Assembly (NCBI GenBank): GCA_017396465.1
Contig: JAFQLU010000014.1
Location: 1-38,787, forward strand
Direction: 5' to 3'
From: Clostridia bacterium
GTDB taxonomy: Bacteria > Bacillota > Clostridia > UBA1381 > UBA9506
DNA: 38,787 nt
Shown: positions 23,866 to 31,552 of the stretch, piece by piece
Layout of the letters: each line of letters begins with the position of its first letter
How positions within the stretch are numbered: position 1 is the stretch's first letter
Position numbers and translations under genes: made by a program
The notes under the pieces: generated by a model
Told to the model about the DNA's origin: nothing
The model's database searches: none
Seen by the model: the letters and a program-made list of their open reading frames with translations, nothing else

Positions 23866-23876
23866 TATGGTAAAAT
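23848..23876 (+). promoter_or_regulatory. Promoter of the SLH-protein gene
   Basis: TTGCTT (23848-23853), a 17-nt spacer and TAAAAT (23871-23876). Confidence 0.65.
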
Positions 23877-23929
23877 AATGTGGTCAGAAGACATAAAAAT
23901 TTCATTTGTAAAACGAAAGGAGAAACAAA

Positions 23930-24577
23930 ATGAAAAAACAAAAAAGATGGATTGCGTGTTTGCTCGCCCTTTGCATGGCATGCTTTGCCCTGCCTGCTTT
24001 CGCCGAAAGCGCAAGCGGCGCCGAGGCGCTGAAAGGCTACGGCATCATGCAGGGAGACACAGACGGAAATTTAAGACTGGATGACGAAATCACAAGAGCG
24101 GAAGCCACCGCTTTGATTTACAGACTTCACAAGGAAAAAGACGAAGATGTTGCCACCATCGGCGTTTCCTTCCCCGATATGACCGGTCACTGGGCAGCTG
24201 CAGAGGTTGCTTGTGCCAAAGCGGAAGGCTTGGTTGACGGCACAACGGAAACCACCTTTGAGCCGGATAAAACCGTTACTCTGCAGGAGTTTTTAAAAAT
24301 GACCGTTACCCTTTTGGGCTACAATGCGCAGGCGGAACGCCAGGGATATCCGGTTGGCTATATGATTGTTTCCACACAATTGGGGCTGACAAAAGGAATT
24401 ACCTCCGCCGCTGATGCAAATGTGACCCGCGGTATGGCGGCAGACATTCTGGCAAACGCGTTGGATGTTCCCTTGATGAAAACCATGGACGATGAAGACA
24501 AAACCGCTTATATTTTAATGAACGGAAAAGACGGAACGCCGCTGCAAACCATTCGTATTGCATTGGAAGCTGAATAA
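23930..24577 (+). CDS. Secreted S-layer homology (SLH) domain protein
   Basis: This 215-aa exported protein has a signal peptide (KKQKRW, hydrophobic core LLALCMACFALP, cleavage likely after PAFA near residue 25). It then consists almost only of SLH-type repeats: one at about 28-68 (GYGIMQGDTDGNLRLDDEIT), one at about 78-130 (FPDMTGHWAAAEVACAKAEG, then TFEPDKTVTLQEF) and a weaker one at about 140-190 (LGLTKGITSA, VTRGMAADIL). SLH domains bind pyruvylated secondary cell-wall polymer, so it should coat the wall. No catalytic domain is attached. RBS AAAGGAG lies 7 nt before ATG. It is probably controlled by the divergent XRE regulator. Confidence 0.87.
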   Translation: MKKQKRWIACLLALCMACFALPAFAESASGAEALKGYGIMQGDTDGNLRLDDEITRAEATALIYRLHKEKDEDVATIGVSFPDMTGHWAAAEVACAKAEGLVDGTTETTFEPDKTVTLQEFLKMTVTLLGYNAQAERQGYPVGYMIVSTQLGLTKGITSAADANVTRGMAADILANALDVPLMKTMDDEDKTAYILMNGKDGTPLQTIRIALEAE

Positions 24578-24584
24578 AAGAAAG

Positions 24585-24615
24585 GAACCGCACAGTTTTG
24601 TGCGGTTCTGTTTTA
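24585..24615. terminator. Bidirectional terminator, SLH protein / SGNH hydrolase
   Basis: GAACCGCACA / TGTGCGGTTC (24585-24594 / 24599-24608) with loop GTTT is followed by TGTTTTATTT on the plus strand. Confidence 0.85.
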
Positions 24616-24616
24616 T

Positions 24617-25516
24617 TTAAAATATCGTTTTCTTCACGATTTCGCCCATAAGCTGCATGCGAAAATCTGTTTTTTCCAAATATTCCTGATACGCCGATGC
24701 GATAAACGGATTGTCGCTTCCCTCTTTTATCCTTGCTTTTGCGATTTCTTTTCGTTCTGCGACAGATAGCTTCCGGATAAAGATTTCTTCCCACAGAGCA
24801 CAGAATTCCACGAAATTCACCGTGTGCAGAGCCTGCTCTGCTTCGTATCGCTCCTTGTTCCAATCTTCCCACACGAAGGGCGTGTCAAAATCGGGACTTT
24901 CTATATACCCCAAATCCGCAAGAAAGGTCTGCGCCATGATATGGTGACCCTCTTCCGTGGGATGCACGCGGTCCTCCCGCATGATGTCTCGTTTTCCCAG
25001 CATGGGTTGCATGGTTCGTTTAAAGTCCACCAGTGCGCAATCATATTTTTCAGCCAGTTTCCGAACAAAGGCGGCAGATTCATCCATGCCGCACTGGCAA
25101 TGCAGATTTTTTTCCTCCACGTCACTTACTTCATCATAAGGAACCGCGATGCACAAAATAACCTTCGCACCGAAAGCGGTTATTTCCTGCACTAGCTTTT
25201 CATAATTTTGCTTATGCCGCTCCATGGCTTCCCGTTTTTGCTTCTGCATTTCGGGATCGTCACGAAACTCCTCTGCATAATGCCCTCTCCATATATCATT
25301 GATGCCGTACATCATTACCACATAGTCCGGATTATGTATGAGGCAGCGACTATGTAAATACTTCGTTGCCTGCTCCGCCGTTGCGCCGGAAACGCCGCAG
25401 TTATAGCATTTTATTGGAACGATTTTGCGCAAGGTCTGGTAAATTTCCGCCATCCACATGCCGTTTGCCGTGATGCTGTCGCCCAAAAAACAGATAATAT
25501 CCTTTTTCTGAAACAT
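24617..25516 (-). CDS. SGNH/GDSL-type esterase
   Basis: This 299-aa hydrolase has the four SGNH blocks: catalytic Ser in CFLGDSITANGMW (block I), Gly in CGVSGATAEQA (block II), Asn in MMYGINDIWRG (block III) and the Asp/His pair in EDRVHPTEEGHHIMA (block V). There is no signal peptide. An extra C-terminal helical extension of about 80 residues (from FDTPFVWEDWN) is longer than in the minimal family. It likely deacylates a carbohydrate or lipid; substrate unknown. RBS AAGGGGG precedes ATG 25516, with a strong promoter close upstream. It is monocistronic. Confidence 0.87.
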   Translation of the reverse strand: MFQKKDIICFLGDSITANGMWMAEIYQTLRKIVPIKCYNCGVSGATAEQATKYLHSRCLIHNPDYVVMMYGINDIWRGHYAEEFRDDPEMQKQKREAMERHKQNYEKLVQEITAFGAKVILCIAVPYDEVSDVEEKNLHCQCGMDESAAFVRKLAEKYDCALVDFKRTMQPMLGKRDIMREDRVHPTEEGHHIMAQTFLADLGYIESPDFDTPFVWEDWNKERYEAEQALHTVNFVEFCALWEEIFIRKLSVAERKEIAKARIKEGSDNPFIASAYQEYLEKTDFRMQLMGEIVKKTIF

Positions 25517-25539
25517 CGAAATGCCCCCTTTTACGATTT

Positions 25540-25568
25540 AGTATAGCGAAAAACGGCCGCTTTGTCAA
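25540..25568 (-). promoter_or_regulatory. Promoter of the SGNH hydrolase gene
   Basis: On the minus strand consensus TTGACA (25568-25563), a 17-nt spacer and TATACT (25545-25540). The short leader of about 20 nt leaves little room for leader control. Confidence 0.8.
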
Positions 25569-25584
25569 TCGTTTTTTGCCCATA

Positions 25585-25615
25585 CGAAAAGGCGTATACC
25601 CATGGTATACGCCTT
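25585..25615 (-). terminator. Terminator of the stalk-domain protein gene
   Basis: AAGGCGTATAC / GTATACGCCTT (25589-25599 / 25605-25615), loop CCATG; the minus strand continues with a short T run. Confidence 0.75.
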
Positions 25616-25630
25616 CTGCTTTGGCACGCT

Positions 25631-26779
25631 TTATGAATTCAATGTAATATTATTACTTATGACATGTTCAATCAGATCTATAAACTCACCTACATTAAAT
25701 CCCATCGTTGTATAGGTTCCTCTACCATCCGGAACCACTTCGCAAAAATACAGATGTTCTTTGTCTAAAACATCGGTTTCCGCCGTGAAATACCGTATCT
25801 TATTTTCCGGTGCTACTGCTACACCAATGTATTTGCAGGCAAGGATGTTTCCGGTATCACGGAATGTGATAACCAGAACCGGAACGCTTCCTATTCTGGT
25901 GAAGTTGATTTTCTCAAACACATCTTCATCCGTCATATTTACCTGCTTTGCAATGGCGCCATAGCCCTCTAGCAGCTTTGTCTCGTCCATTCCCTCATCC
26001 ATATTGTAAACAGATTCTGAATCAAGCTGGATTTTCATAATGAACGCAGCTACATTCATATTCCAGACATTGCGGGGAACCTCCAGCATTTCCGGCATCT
26101 GATTCCGGATACCTTTTACAGCGTTGTCGTTATTTTCAAACAGATTCTTCGGAAAAGCGCTCTGCTCAAAATTATAACGGATGAGATTGCCCTCTTCGCA
26201 CACCGTTGTGAGATATTCCATATCCTTTGGTGCCAATTCATCAAAAGAATATCCATTGTTTCCTTTTCCGTCCGGATTTTTAGATTCAATAATTTCTTCC
26301 TGCTGAGAATCCTTGCTTCCCTCTGTTTGCTGAGGCGCTTTGGGTTCTTCCGTTTTCTCCTGCATAGAAATATCAATCCGTCTTGTTTCGCCGTTCCATA
26401 AAACCTCTGCGCCGAAGCTTTCGGAAATGGCACGAACGGGCACTAATGTACGGTCGGAAATCAGTCGCGCCGGAGCATCCAGCACCACCGCTTCGTCGTT
26501 TTTATACAGCTTGTCCTCATCAATGGTGATACGGATTACCGTATCTTCTTTTTCTGCAACTGCGGTACGCGTTGTGCTTTCCCAGGAAACCGTAGCTCCC
26601 AGCGCTTCAAAAATAGCACGCAGTGGCACCAGCGTTCTGTCATTTTCAATCACAGGCTCCACATCAAACACAACCTGCTCACTATCCACAAACACCGTAA
26701 TCGGGTTCTGCGCAAATACCGACGGAAGCACCGACAGCATCAGGCACAACGCCAACATAACAGAAATCACTTTTTTCAT
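25631..26779 (-). CDS. Secreted protein with copper-amine-oxidase N-terminal-like (stalk) domain
   Basis: This 382-aa exported protein has a signal peptide (MKKVISVMLALCLMLSVLPS, cleavage near VFA-Q at 23). A stalk domain (about 26-140) follows, made of two similar halves with NDRTLVPLRAIFEALGA and SDRTLVPVRAISESFGA. A Gln/Glu/Lys-rich linker (about 142-185) comes next, then an unrecognised C-terminal domain (about 190-382). The domain name does not imply an oxidase; in Clostridia it is a wall-associated module. RBS AAGGAGG lies 7 nt before ATG. It is monocistronic with its own promoter and terminator. Function unknown. Confidence 0.82.
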   Translation of the reverse strand: MKKVISVMLALCLMLSVLPSVFAQNPITVFVDSEQVVFDVEPVIENDRTLVPLRAIFEALGATVSWESTTRTAVAEKEDTVIRITIDEDKLYKNDEAVVLDAPARLISDRTLVPVRAISESFGAEVLWNGETRRIDISMQEKTEEPKAPQQTEGSKDSQQEEIIESKNPDGKGNNGYSFDELAPKDMEYLTTVCEEGNLIRYNFEQSAFPKNLFENNDNAVKGIRNQMPEMLEVPRNVWNMNVAAFIMKIQLDSESVYNMDEGMDETKLLEGYGAIAKQVNMTDEDVFEKINFTRIGSVPVLVITFRDTGNILACKYIGVAVAPENKIRYFTAETDVLDKEHLYFCEVVPDGRGTYTTMGFNVGEFIDLIEHVISNNITLNS

Positions 26780-26811
26780 ATTTTCTACCTCCTTATATAT
26801 TCTGTAGTTTT

Positions 26812-26840
26812 ATTTTATCACAACGCCATAGCTTTGTCCA
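26812..26840 (-). promoter_or_regulatory. Promoter of the stalk-domain protein gene
   Basis: On the minus strand TGGACA (26840-26835), a 17-nt spacer and TAAAAT (26817-26812). Confidence 0.65.
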
Positions 26841-26879
26841 TAGCCGGATGTTGTTTTTCTTACCTTCATTATTTTATGC

Positions 26880-26910
26880 AAAAAGGCGCATACCGCACGG
26901 TATGCGCCTT
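26880..26910 (-). terminator. Terminator of the NagB-like operon
   Basis: AAGGCGCATACC / GGTATGCGCCTT with a GC-rich 4-nt loop (stem from 26883 to 26910) is followed on the minus strand by TTTTTGC. Confidence 0.85.
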
Positions 26911-26927
26911 ATGTTTTTTTATTGCAA

Positions 26928-27689
26928 TTAAATAAGTGCCGAGCTGTCTGCATCTAAATACAAAACGGCGTTATCATGGCGGCGCAGAACCGTCGCCGGG
27001 CATTCTTCGCTGATTTCGTTCTGCAGCGTCGCCTTTACAGCAACCGCTTTGGTTTTAGCCGGCACAATACAAAACATGTAAGGTGCACGCGTTAATGTGG
27101 GGCAGGTTAAGGTCATAGCCTGCTTGGGCACATTGTCGATAGACGGGAAGCATCCGTCATTGACCTGCTGCTGACGGCAAACCTCGTCTAGCTCTACCAC
27201 CTTTACGATTTCGGGGTCGTTAAAATCTGCAACCCAGGGGTCGTTAAAGGCAATGTGGCCGTTTTCCCCGATACCGCAAACCACGATATCCGTGGGGTTT
27301 TCGGAAAGAAGCTTTCCGTAGCGGGCACATTCTTTTTCCGCATCCTGCGCGGTGCAATCAATCAGGTTCACGCTTTTAAATGCCACTTTTCCGAAAATAT
27401 GGTCATTTAAGAAGTTGGCAAAGCCTGCGGCTTTAAACTCTTCTGCAAGTCCGATATATTCGTCCATATGATAGGCGTTTACGCGGTTCCATTCGATATC
27501 GTCATAGGCAATCAAGGACGCCAGCACATCATTCTGGGAAGGAGCCGCCGCAAAAATCATATTGATTTCCTGCTTTTCAGACAAAAGCTTTACCATGCAA
27601 TCATGAATATCCTTTGCCGCAACCTCGCCCATTTCGGTGCGGTTTGGCATTTGTTTTACGGTCAGTTTATCTGTTTTCCATTCACTCAT
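26928..27689 (-). CDS. Divergent glucosamine-6-phosphate deaminase (NagB)-like protein
   Basis: This 253-aa protein of the NagB/6-phosphogluconolactonase fold keeps VNAYHMDEYIGL (D76) and the catalytic loop GIGENGHIAFNDP (H145), plus a lysine in VPAKTKAVAVKA. Compared with E. coli NagB it lacks several key residues. The phosphate loop TGGTP is replaced by APSQN (50-53), D141 becomes N143, E148 becomes D150, and the SRTR motif is absent. It may be a deaminase or isomerase for another sugar, or act on an unphosphorylated one. It is the last gene of a four-gene operon, its ATG overlapping the upstream stop (ATGA), with GAGGGAG as RBS. A terminator follows. Confidence 0.78.
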   Translation of the reverse strand: MSEWKTDKLTVKQMPNRTEMGEVAAKDIHDCMVKLLSEKQEINMIFAAAPSQNDVLASLIAYDDIEWNRVNAYHMDEYIGLAEEFKAAGFANFLNDHIFGKVAFKSVNLIDCTAQDAEKECARYGKLLSENPTDIVVCGIGENGHIAFNDPWVADFNDPEIVKVVELDEVCRQQQVNDGCFPSIDNVPKQAMTLTCPTLTRAPYMFCIVPAKTKAVAVKATLQNEISEECPATVLRRHDNAVLYLDADSSALI

Positions 27690-28531
27690 TTGATTAACTC
27701 CCTCAATTTTTCGATAGCCGTCAGGAATGCAACTTCCTTGCTTTCGAATTTATACGGATTTTCAAAGCCTTTTCCCACCAGCTTGTTTAAGCCGTCAAAG
27801 GTTTCAAGGTGGGGCTCCAGTGTGATAAACACATCTTTTTCCGCCGTCTTGATATGTTCCTTCAGGATTTCCTCAATATGCGCTTCTCCGCATCCGGGAG
27901 GCACGATTGCGCCCTTTGCCATAGAATCCTTGATGTGGAAGTATTCGATGTAAGGCTTGAGCATATGGTAAGCCTCCGGATAAGGCGGATGCTGATCGAG
28001 AACAAAGTTTCCCATATCGAGCACGCATTTTAATCTGCCTTCAAAGGTTTTGAGTAGATCCAGGCAGTTTTCAGGGGATTCGCCGTAAATTCTTGCTTCG
28101 TTTTCGTGGCACAGAGTGATGCCGGCGCTTTCTGCAATATCCAGTATTCTGCCAACGCCCTCTAAAACCTCGTTTCTGCACTCTTTGTCTGTTTTTCCGT
28201 CATGGAGATAGAAGCTGAATACACGAACCAGCTTTGTGTCTAAAATGTTCGCCGTTTCGCACACGCGCTTTGTTTGCTCCATATGGGCATCCATATCGTC
28301 CGACAGCTTGATTTTGCCCAAAGGCGAACCGATAGAGGAAATCTTAATGCCGTTTGCATCTAATTTTTCTTTGATTTCTTTGGCTCCTGTGCTATCGAAA
28401 TCTGCAATGTTGGTGCCGCCGATAAAACGGGGCTCTAAATAGTCGATCCCCTGCTCCTTCAGCATAGAAAGCTGAGCATCAAAATCTCTGTTATACTCAT
28501 CCGCAAAAGCGGACATCATCAATTTTGCCAT
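27686..28531 (-). CDS. Sugar phosphate isomerase/epimerase-like TIM-barrel protein
   Basis: This 281-aa protein of the xylose-isomerase-like / AP-endonuclease-2 TIM-barrel group carries the usual metal ligands in order: Glu in TLCHENEARIYG, Asp in CVLDMGNFVLDQ, His in EYFHIKDSMAKG and Glu in VFITLEPHLETF. GCGEAHIEEIL is the conserved loop after the third. Members epimerise or isomerise sugars, or cleave 3-keto-glycosides; the specific activity is not determinable here. It is overlapped by 1 nt with the upstream oxidoreductase (TAATG) and by 4 nt with the NagB-like gene, so all are translationally coupled. Confidence 0.85.
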   Translation of the reverse strand: MAKLMMSAFADEYNRDFDAQLSMLKEQGIDYLEPRFIGGTNIADFDSTGAKEIKEKLDANGIKISSIGSPLGKIKLSDDMDAHMEQTKRVCETANILDTKLVRVFSFYLHDGKTDKECRNEVLEGVGRILDIAESAGITLCHENEARIYGESPENCLDLLKTFEGRLKCVLDMGNFVLDQHPPYPEAYHMLKPYIEYFHIKDSMAKGAIVPPGCGEAHIEEILKEHIKTAEKDVFITLEPHLETFDGLNKLVGKGFENPYKFESKEVAFLTAIEKLRELIK

Positions 28532-29400
28532 TATATTTCACCTGCTCTGTTTATTTTTTCTTCTTTGCCGCTTTCCATAGAGCGATGCATTGCATTCAGC
28601 ACGAACACGGGAGCGATAAACTCTTCATAAGACTGCTCCTGCTCGCCGCCGCGCAACAAGTTATAATACGCCATAAATTCTTTGGCGAAACAATCTCTTA
28701 AATCAAACATGCTACCCACAAATTCTTTTTCGCAGCTGATGCCTGCATAGTAGTTATAACAGCCAACCGCATATTCTGCCGTTACATCAAAATCCGCATA
28801 GCGAACCACGCAGGTGTATCGTTTTTCACGGCTGAACATCTGAACGGAGTCGGGGAAGTATCCGAACACCTCGCCCATCATCTGCACTAAATGCTGTGAA
28901 TAGAAGAAAAAGCCGCCGTACGGGTTGTTCATATCCAGCGCCGCACGCATGTGGCCACCTAAAACTTTTCCGTAGGTTTCTTCTTTCACCGCCTGCTTCA
29001 GCTCCTGAATATAGTTTGCAAACCCCAAGCAGGAGCCACCGGACACGCGAACACCGTTTGCCTTCAGCTCTTTCATAAAGGTAACAGCTTCTTCTTCGTC
29101 CACGGTGACAGGTTTATCGATAAACATGGGGATGCCGCTTTCGATATAGGGCTTTGCATATTTATAATGGTTTGCACCATGACGGGCGGTGATAATCACG
29201 CCATCAACTTTGCCCACCAGTTCATCAGGTGTTTGCATCACGGGAACGCCGAACTGTTCGTTCAGCTTCTGAGCAGCTTCGATTTCGTCGCTGTATACGC
29301 CCACAAACTCCATATCTTCTACCAGCTTTTCTTCCAATACCAGCTTCAAAAAAATATTTGCATGGGAATTTTCGCATCCTAATATAGCTACTTTATACAT
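28531..29400 (-). CDS. Gfo/Idh/MocA-family oxidoreductase
   Basis: This 289-aa NAD(P)-dependent dehydrogenase-like protein starts YKVAILGCENSHANIFLKL, a variant of the Rossmann GxGxxG loop seen in one Gfo/Idh subgroup. It has the signature PMFIDKPVTVDEEEA (DKP in place of the usual EKP). The C-terminal half is a mixed alpha/beta substrate domain (about 120-289), shorter than in typical 350-aa members. It probably oxidises or reduces a cyclic sugar hydroxyl/keto group. RBS TAAGGAGG overlaps the stop codon of the upstream gene 11 nt away. Confidence 0.83.
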   Translation of the reverse strand: MYKVAILGCENSHANIFLKLVLEEKLVEDMEFVGVYSDEIEAAQKLNEQFGVPVMQTPDELVGKVDGVIITARHGANHYKYAKPYIESGIPMFIDKPVTVDEEEAVTFMKELKANGVRVSGGSCLGFANYIQELKQAVKEETYGKVLGGHMRAALDMNNPYGGFFFYSQHLVQMMGEVFGYFPDSVQMFSREKRYTCVVRYADFDVTAEYAVGCYNYYAGISCEKEFVGSMFDLRDCFAKEFMAYYNLLRGGEQEQSYEEFIAPVFVLNAMHRSMESGKEEKINRAGEI

Positions 29401-29411
29401 ATTCTTCCTCC

Positions 29412-30482
29412 TTAAAACTTTTTCGGCAACGGATTCTGTGCGTGAACCGTTTCGATAACCTGAATGATTTTTGCCGCATTTTCCGTTTTTAAGATGGGTT
29501 CTTTGCCGTCCACCAAGTTTTCATACACCATCTGATAGAAACGGTCTACCGCTGTGGTAAAGGGACTGCCGCCAAACTCTGCTTCCTCCTCATGGAATAT
29601 CAGTTTTTCCGAGCAGTAGCTGGGCGTATCATCTTCTTTTCTTAAGGTTTCCCGAATCAAAGGCTGCTCGGGATTTTCACCGTCTACAATATATTTCATT
29701 TTATAAGAGGTTGTTTTAGACTGATAGGTACCTCTTGTGCCCTGCAGTTTTAAATTATAGTCAGAATATGCATCAATGCTGGAAATTTCTATATCCACCA
29801 CCGGTTTTCCCGGTGCTGTCAGGATGATTTTTGCATAGTCTTCCGCGTCACCGGAGGTAAGCGCTAAATCAAGCTTGGAATATTCCACATGGAAATCGTC
29901 GGAAAAGTCTAAAAAGCCCAGACCGATACCGATGGGATGGGGACCTGTGTTATACACACTTCCGCCCAGACGCTCCTGCAGAGTCTGCCAGTCCCAACGG
30001 CGTGCAAAGCCGTTATAACGGATGCTGACCTGTTTGATATCGCCGATTTTGCCGTTTTCCATCAGCGCCTTTGCCTGCTCGTAGTAAGGCGTGAGGAAGG
30101 ACTGCTGGAACACATAGAGCTTCACGCCTTTTTCCTCTGCCAGATTCATCAGATCACTGCATTCATAGTAGTTTCTGGCAAAGGGCTTTTCCACAACCAC
30201 GTTGAAGCCTTTTTCCAGAAATTCTCTGGTGATGGAATAGTGGGTGTCGGAGTAGGATGCGTTTACCACAAGGTCAATATCCTTGCGGTCAAAAATTTCC
30301 CGATAATCCTCCACCACTTCACAGCCCGGATACTCCCGAAGCGCCATTTCGCGTCGTGCGGCATCATATTCTGCCACTATCGCCACATCAAACCAGATAT
30401 TAGATTCTCTTTTGTAAAACAATCCATGAATATCTCTGCCGCTTCTGCCCTGACCGATAACGGCAAGTCTCAATTTTTTCAT
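29412..30482 (-). CDS. Gfo/Idh/MocA-family oxidoreductase
   Basis: This 356-aa NAD(P)-dependent sugar dehydrogenase-like protein has an N-terminal Rossmann domain with RLAVIGQGRSGRDIHG and the lysine-containing signature NVVVEKPFARNYYEC. The C-terminal substrate domain has GGSVYNTGPHPIGIGL, where the usual catalytic Asp/His region lies. It is the first gene of the operon. The start ATG 30482 has GGAGG 8 nt upstream and is preferred to ATG 30497. Two Gfo/Idh enzymes with a TIM-barrel protein resemble oxidise-then-rearrange sugar pathways; this is inference. Confidence 0.88.
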   Translation of the reverse strand: MKKLRLAVIGQGRSGRDIHGLFYKRESNIWFDVAIVAEYDAARREMALREYPGCEVVEDYREIFDRKDIDLVVNASYSDTHYSITREFLEKGFNVVVEKPFARNYYECSDLMNLAEEKGVKLYVFQQSFLTPYYEQAKALMENGKIGDIKQVSIRYNGFARRWDWQTLQERLGGSVYNTGPHPIGIGLGFLDFSDDFHVEYSKLDLALTSGDAEDYAKIILTAPGKPVVDIEISSIDAYSDYNLKLQGTRGTYQSKTTSYKMKYIVDGENPEQPLIRETLRKEDDTPSYCSEKLIFHEEEAEFGGSPFTTAVDRFYQMVYENLVDGKEPILKTENAAKIIQVIETVHAQNPLPKKF

Positions 30483-30509
30483 AGTCCGTTCCTCCAATGC
30501 GTTAAGTTT

Positions 30510-30538
30510 ATTGTATGATACTTTTTTTGTTTCGTAAA
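30510..30538 (-). promoter_or_regulatory. Promoter of the Gfo/Idh operon
   Basis: On the minus strand TTTACG (30538-30533), a 17-nt spacer and TACAAT (30515-30510). Confidence 0.65.
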
Positions 30539-30614
30539 TACATAAAATAGCCTTTTCCTGGCAAAAAATAAGCTTTTCATATCATTAGTATACTGCTTTT
30601 TTTGTTCTTTGTAA

Positions 30615-30646
30615 ATTGCAAAAATTGCTTTTTCATATTGCAAAAA
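30615..30646. promoter_or_regulatory. Two 10-bp direct repeats, candidate AraC operator
   Basis: ATTGCAAAAA occurs at 30615-30624 and 30637-30646, exactly 22 bp apart. The second copy overlaps the -35 box of the AraC gene. Direct half-sites about two helical turns apart are typical of AraC-family sites. Confidence 0.5.
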
Positions 30647-30666
30647 GTGTATTCTTATATTATAAT
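30638..30666 (+). promoter_or_regulatory. Promoter of the AraC-fliB-like pair
   Basis: TTGCAA (30638-30643), a 17-nt spacer and TATAAT (30661-30666). Confidence 0.75.
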
Positions 30667-30685
30667 GAAAAATGAGGTGAGAAAG

Positions 30686-31552
30686 ATGGAACAGAATTTT
30701 TTTAATCATTATGCTGATGAACAAATTTTATTCCGCCACAGTCTGGTGGTAAATCCGCCGAAAGATGTCTATAAGCCCCATTCCCACAATATCTGTGAGC
30801 TTTTACTGTTTAAAAGAGGCGATGTGAAGTACATCACCCGCGGTCGTCAGTATCAGTTGAAGGAAGACGATTTAGTTTTTTCCCGTCCTTTGGAGATTCA
30901 TGACATTCAGCCTACCCCCGGTGTACCCTATGAGCGGTACAACATTTTGTTCGATGAAAAAACCCTTCCTTTCGATATCTGGAGCAAATTCCCGGAAAAC
31001 TTAGATATCATCAGCTTTCGCAATGTGCATTCGGTGCTTTCTCTGTTTGAAAAAATGGATTATTACAGAAAGCGGTTGGACGGAGCGGAACTGAAGCTGG
31101 TTTTAACCGCTCTGGTGCAGGAAATTTTTGTGAACATTATGATGGAAATGAAATCGGCAAAAACAGAAAACGATTATGTGCAGACCAACGATATTATCTG
31201 TCGTGCTATTTCTTATATCGAAGAAAACCTCACCACCCTTTCCGGCATAGAGGAGGTTGCCGCCGCGCTTTTCATCACCAAAAGCCATCTGCATCATCTC
31301 TTCATCCGACATATGGGTATTACGCCGAAAAAATATATTCTCACCAAACGATTGGCGCTGGCACATCGGGAAATATCGGCAGGCGGCAAGCCCACAGAGG
31401 TGTACCGTTTCTGCGGTTTTACCGATTATTCTGCCTTTTACCGTGCGTATCGCAGTCATTTTGGAAAAAGTCCGTCTGATAAGAGCGGTAACACAACCAT
31501 TATATCGGACGGCTTCACCTATCCTGTCATGAAAGGAAGCATGGATTCATGA
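30686..31552 (+). CDS. AraC-family transcriptional regulator with cupin sensor domain
   Basis: This 288-aa protein has an N-terminal cupin domain with KPHSHNICELLLFKRGDVKY and DDLVFSRPLEIHDIQP, and a C-terminal double HTH (about 185-280; GIEEVAAALFITKSHLHHLF and VYRFCGFTDYSAFYRAYRSH). The start ATG 30686 has GAGGTGAG upstream; a frame from 30602 would cross the promoter. It is divergent from the Gfo/Idh-isomerase-NagB-like operon and likely regulates it. Its stop overlaps the next gene's start (ATGA). Confidence 0.9.
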   Translation: MEQNFFNHYADEQILFRHSLVVNPPKDVYKPHSHNICELLLFKRGDVKYITRGRQYQLKEDDLVFSRPLEIHDIQPTPGVPYERYNILFDEKTLPFDIWSKFPENLDIISFRNVHSVLSLFEKMDYYRKRLDGAELKLVLTALVQEIFVNIMMEMKSAKTENDYVQTNDIICRAISYIEENLTTLSGIEEVAAALFITKSHLHHLFIRHMGITPKKYILTKRLALAHREISAGGKPTEVYRFCGFTDYSAFYRAYRSHFGKSPSDKSGNTTIISDGFTYPVMKGSMDS

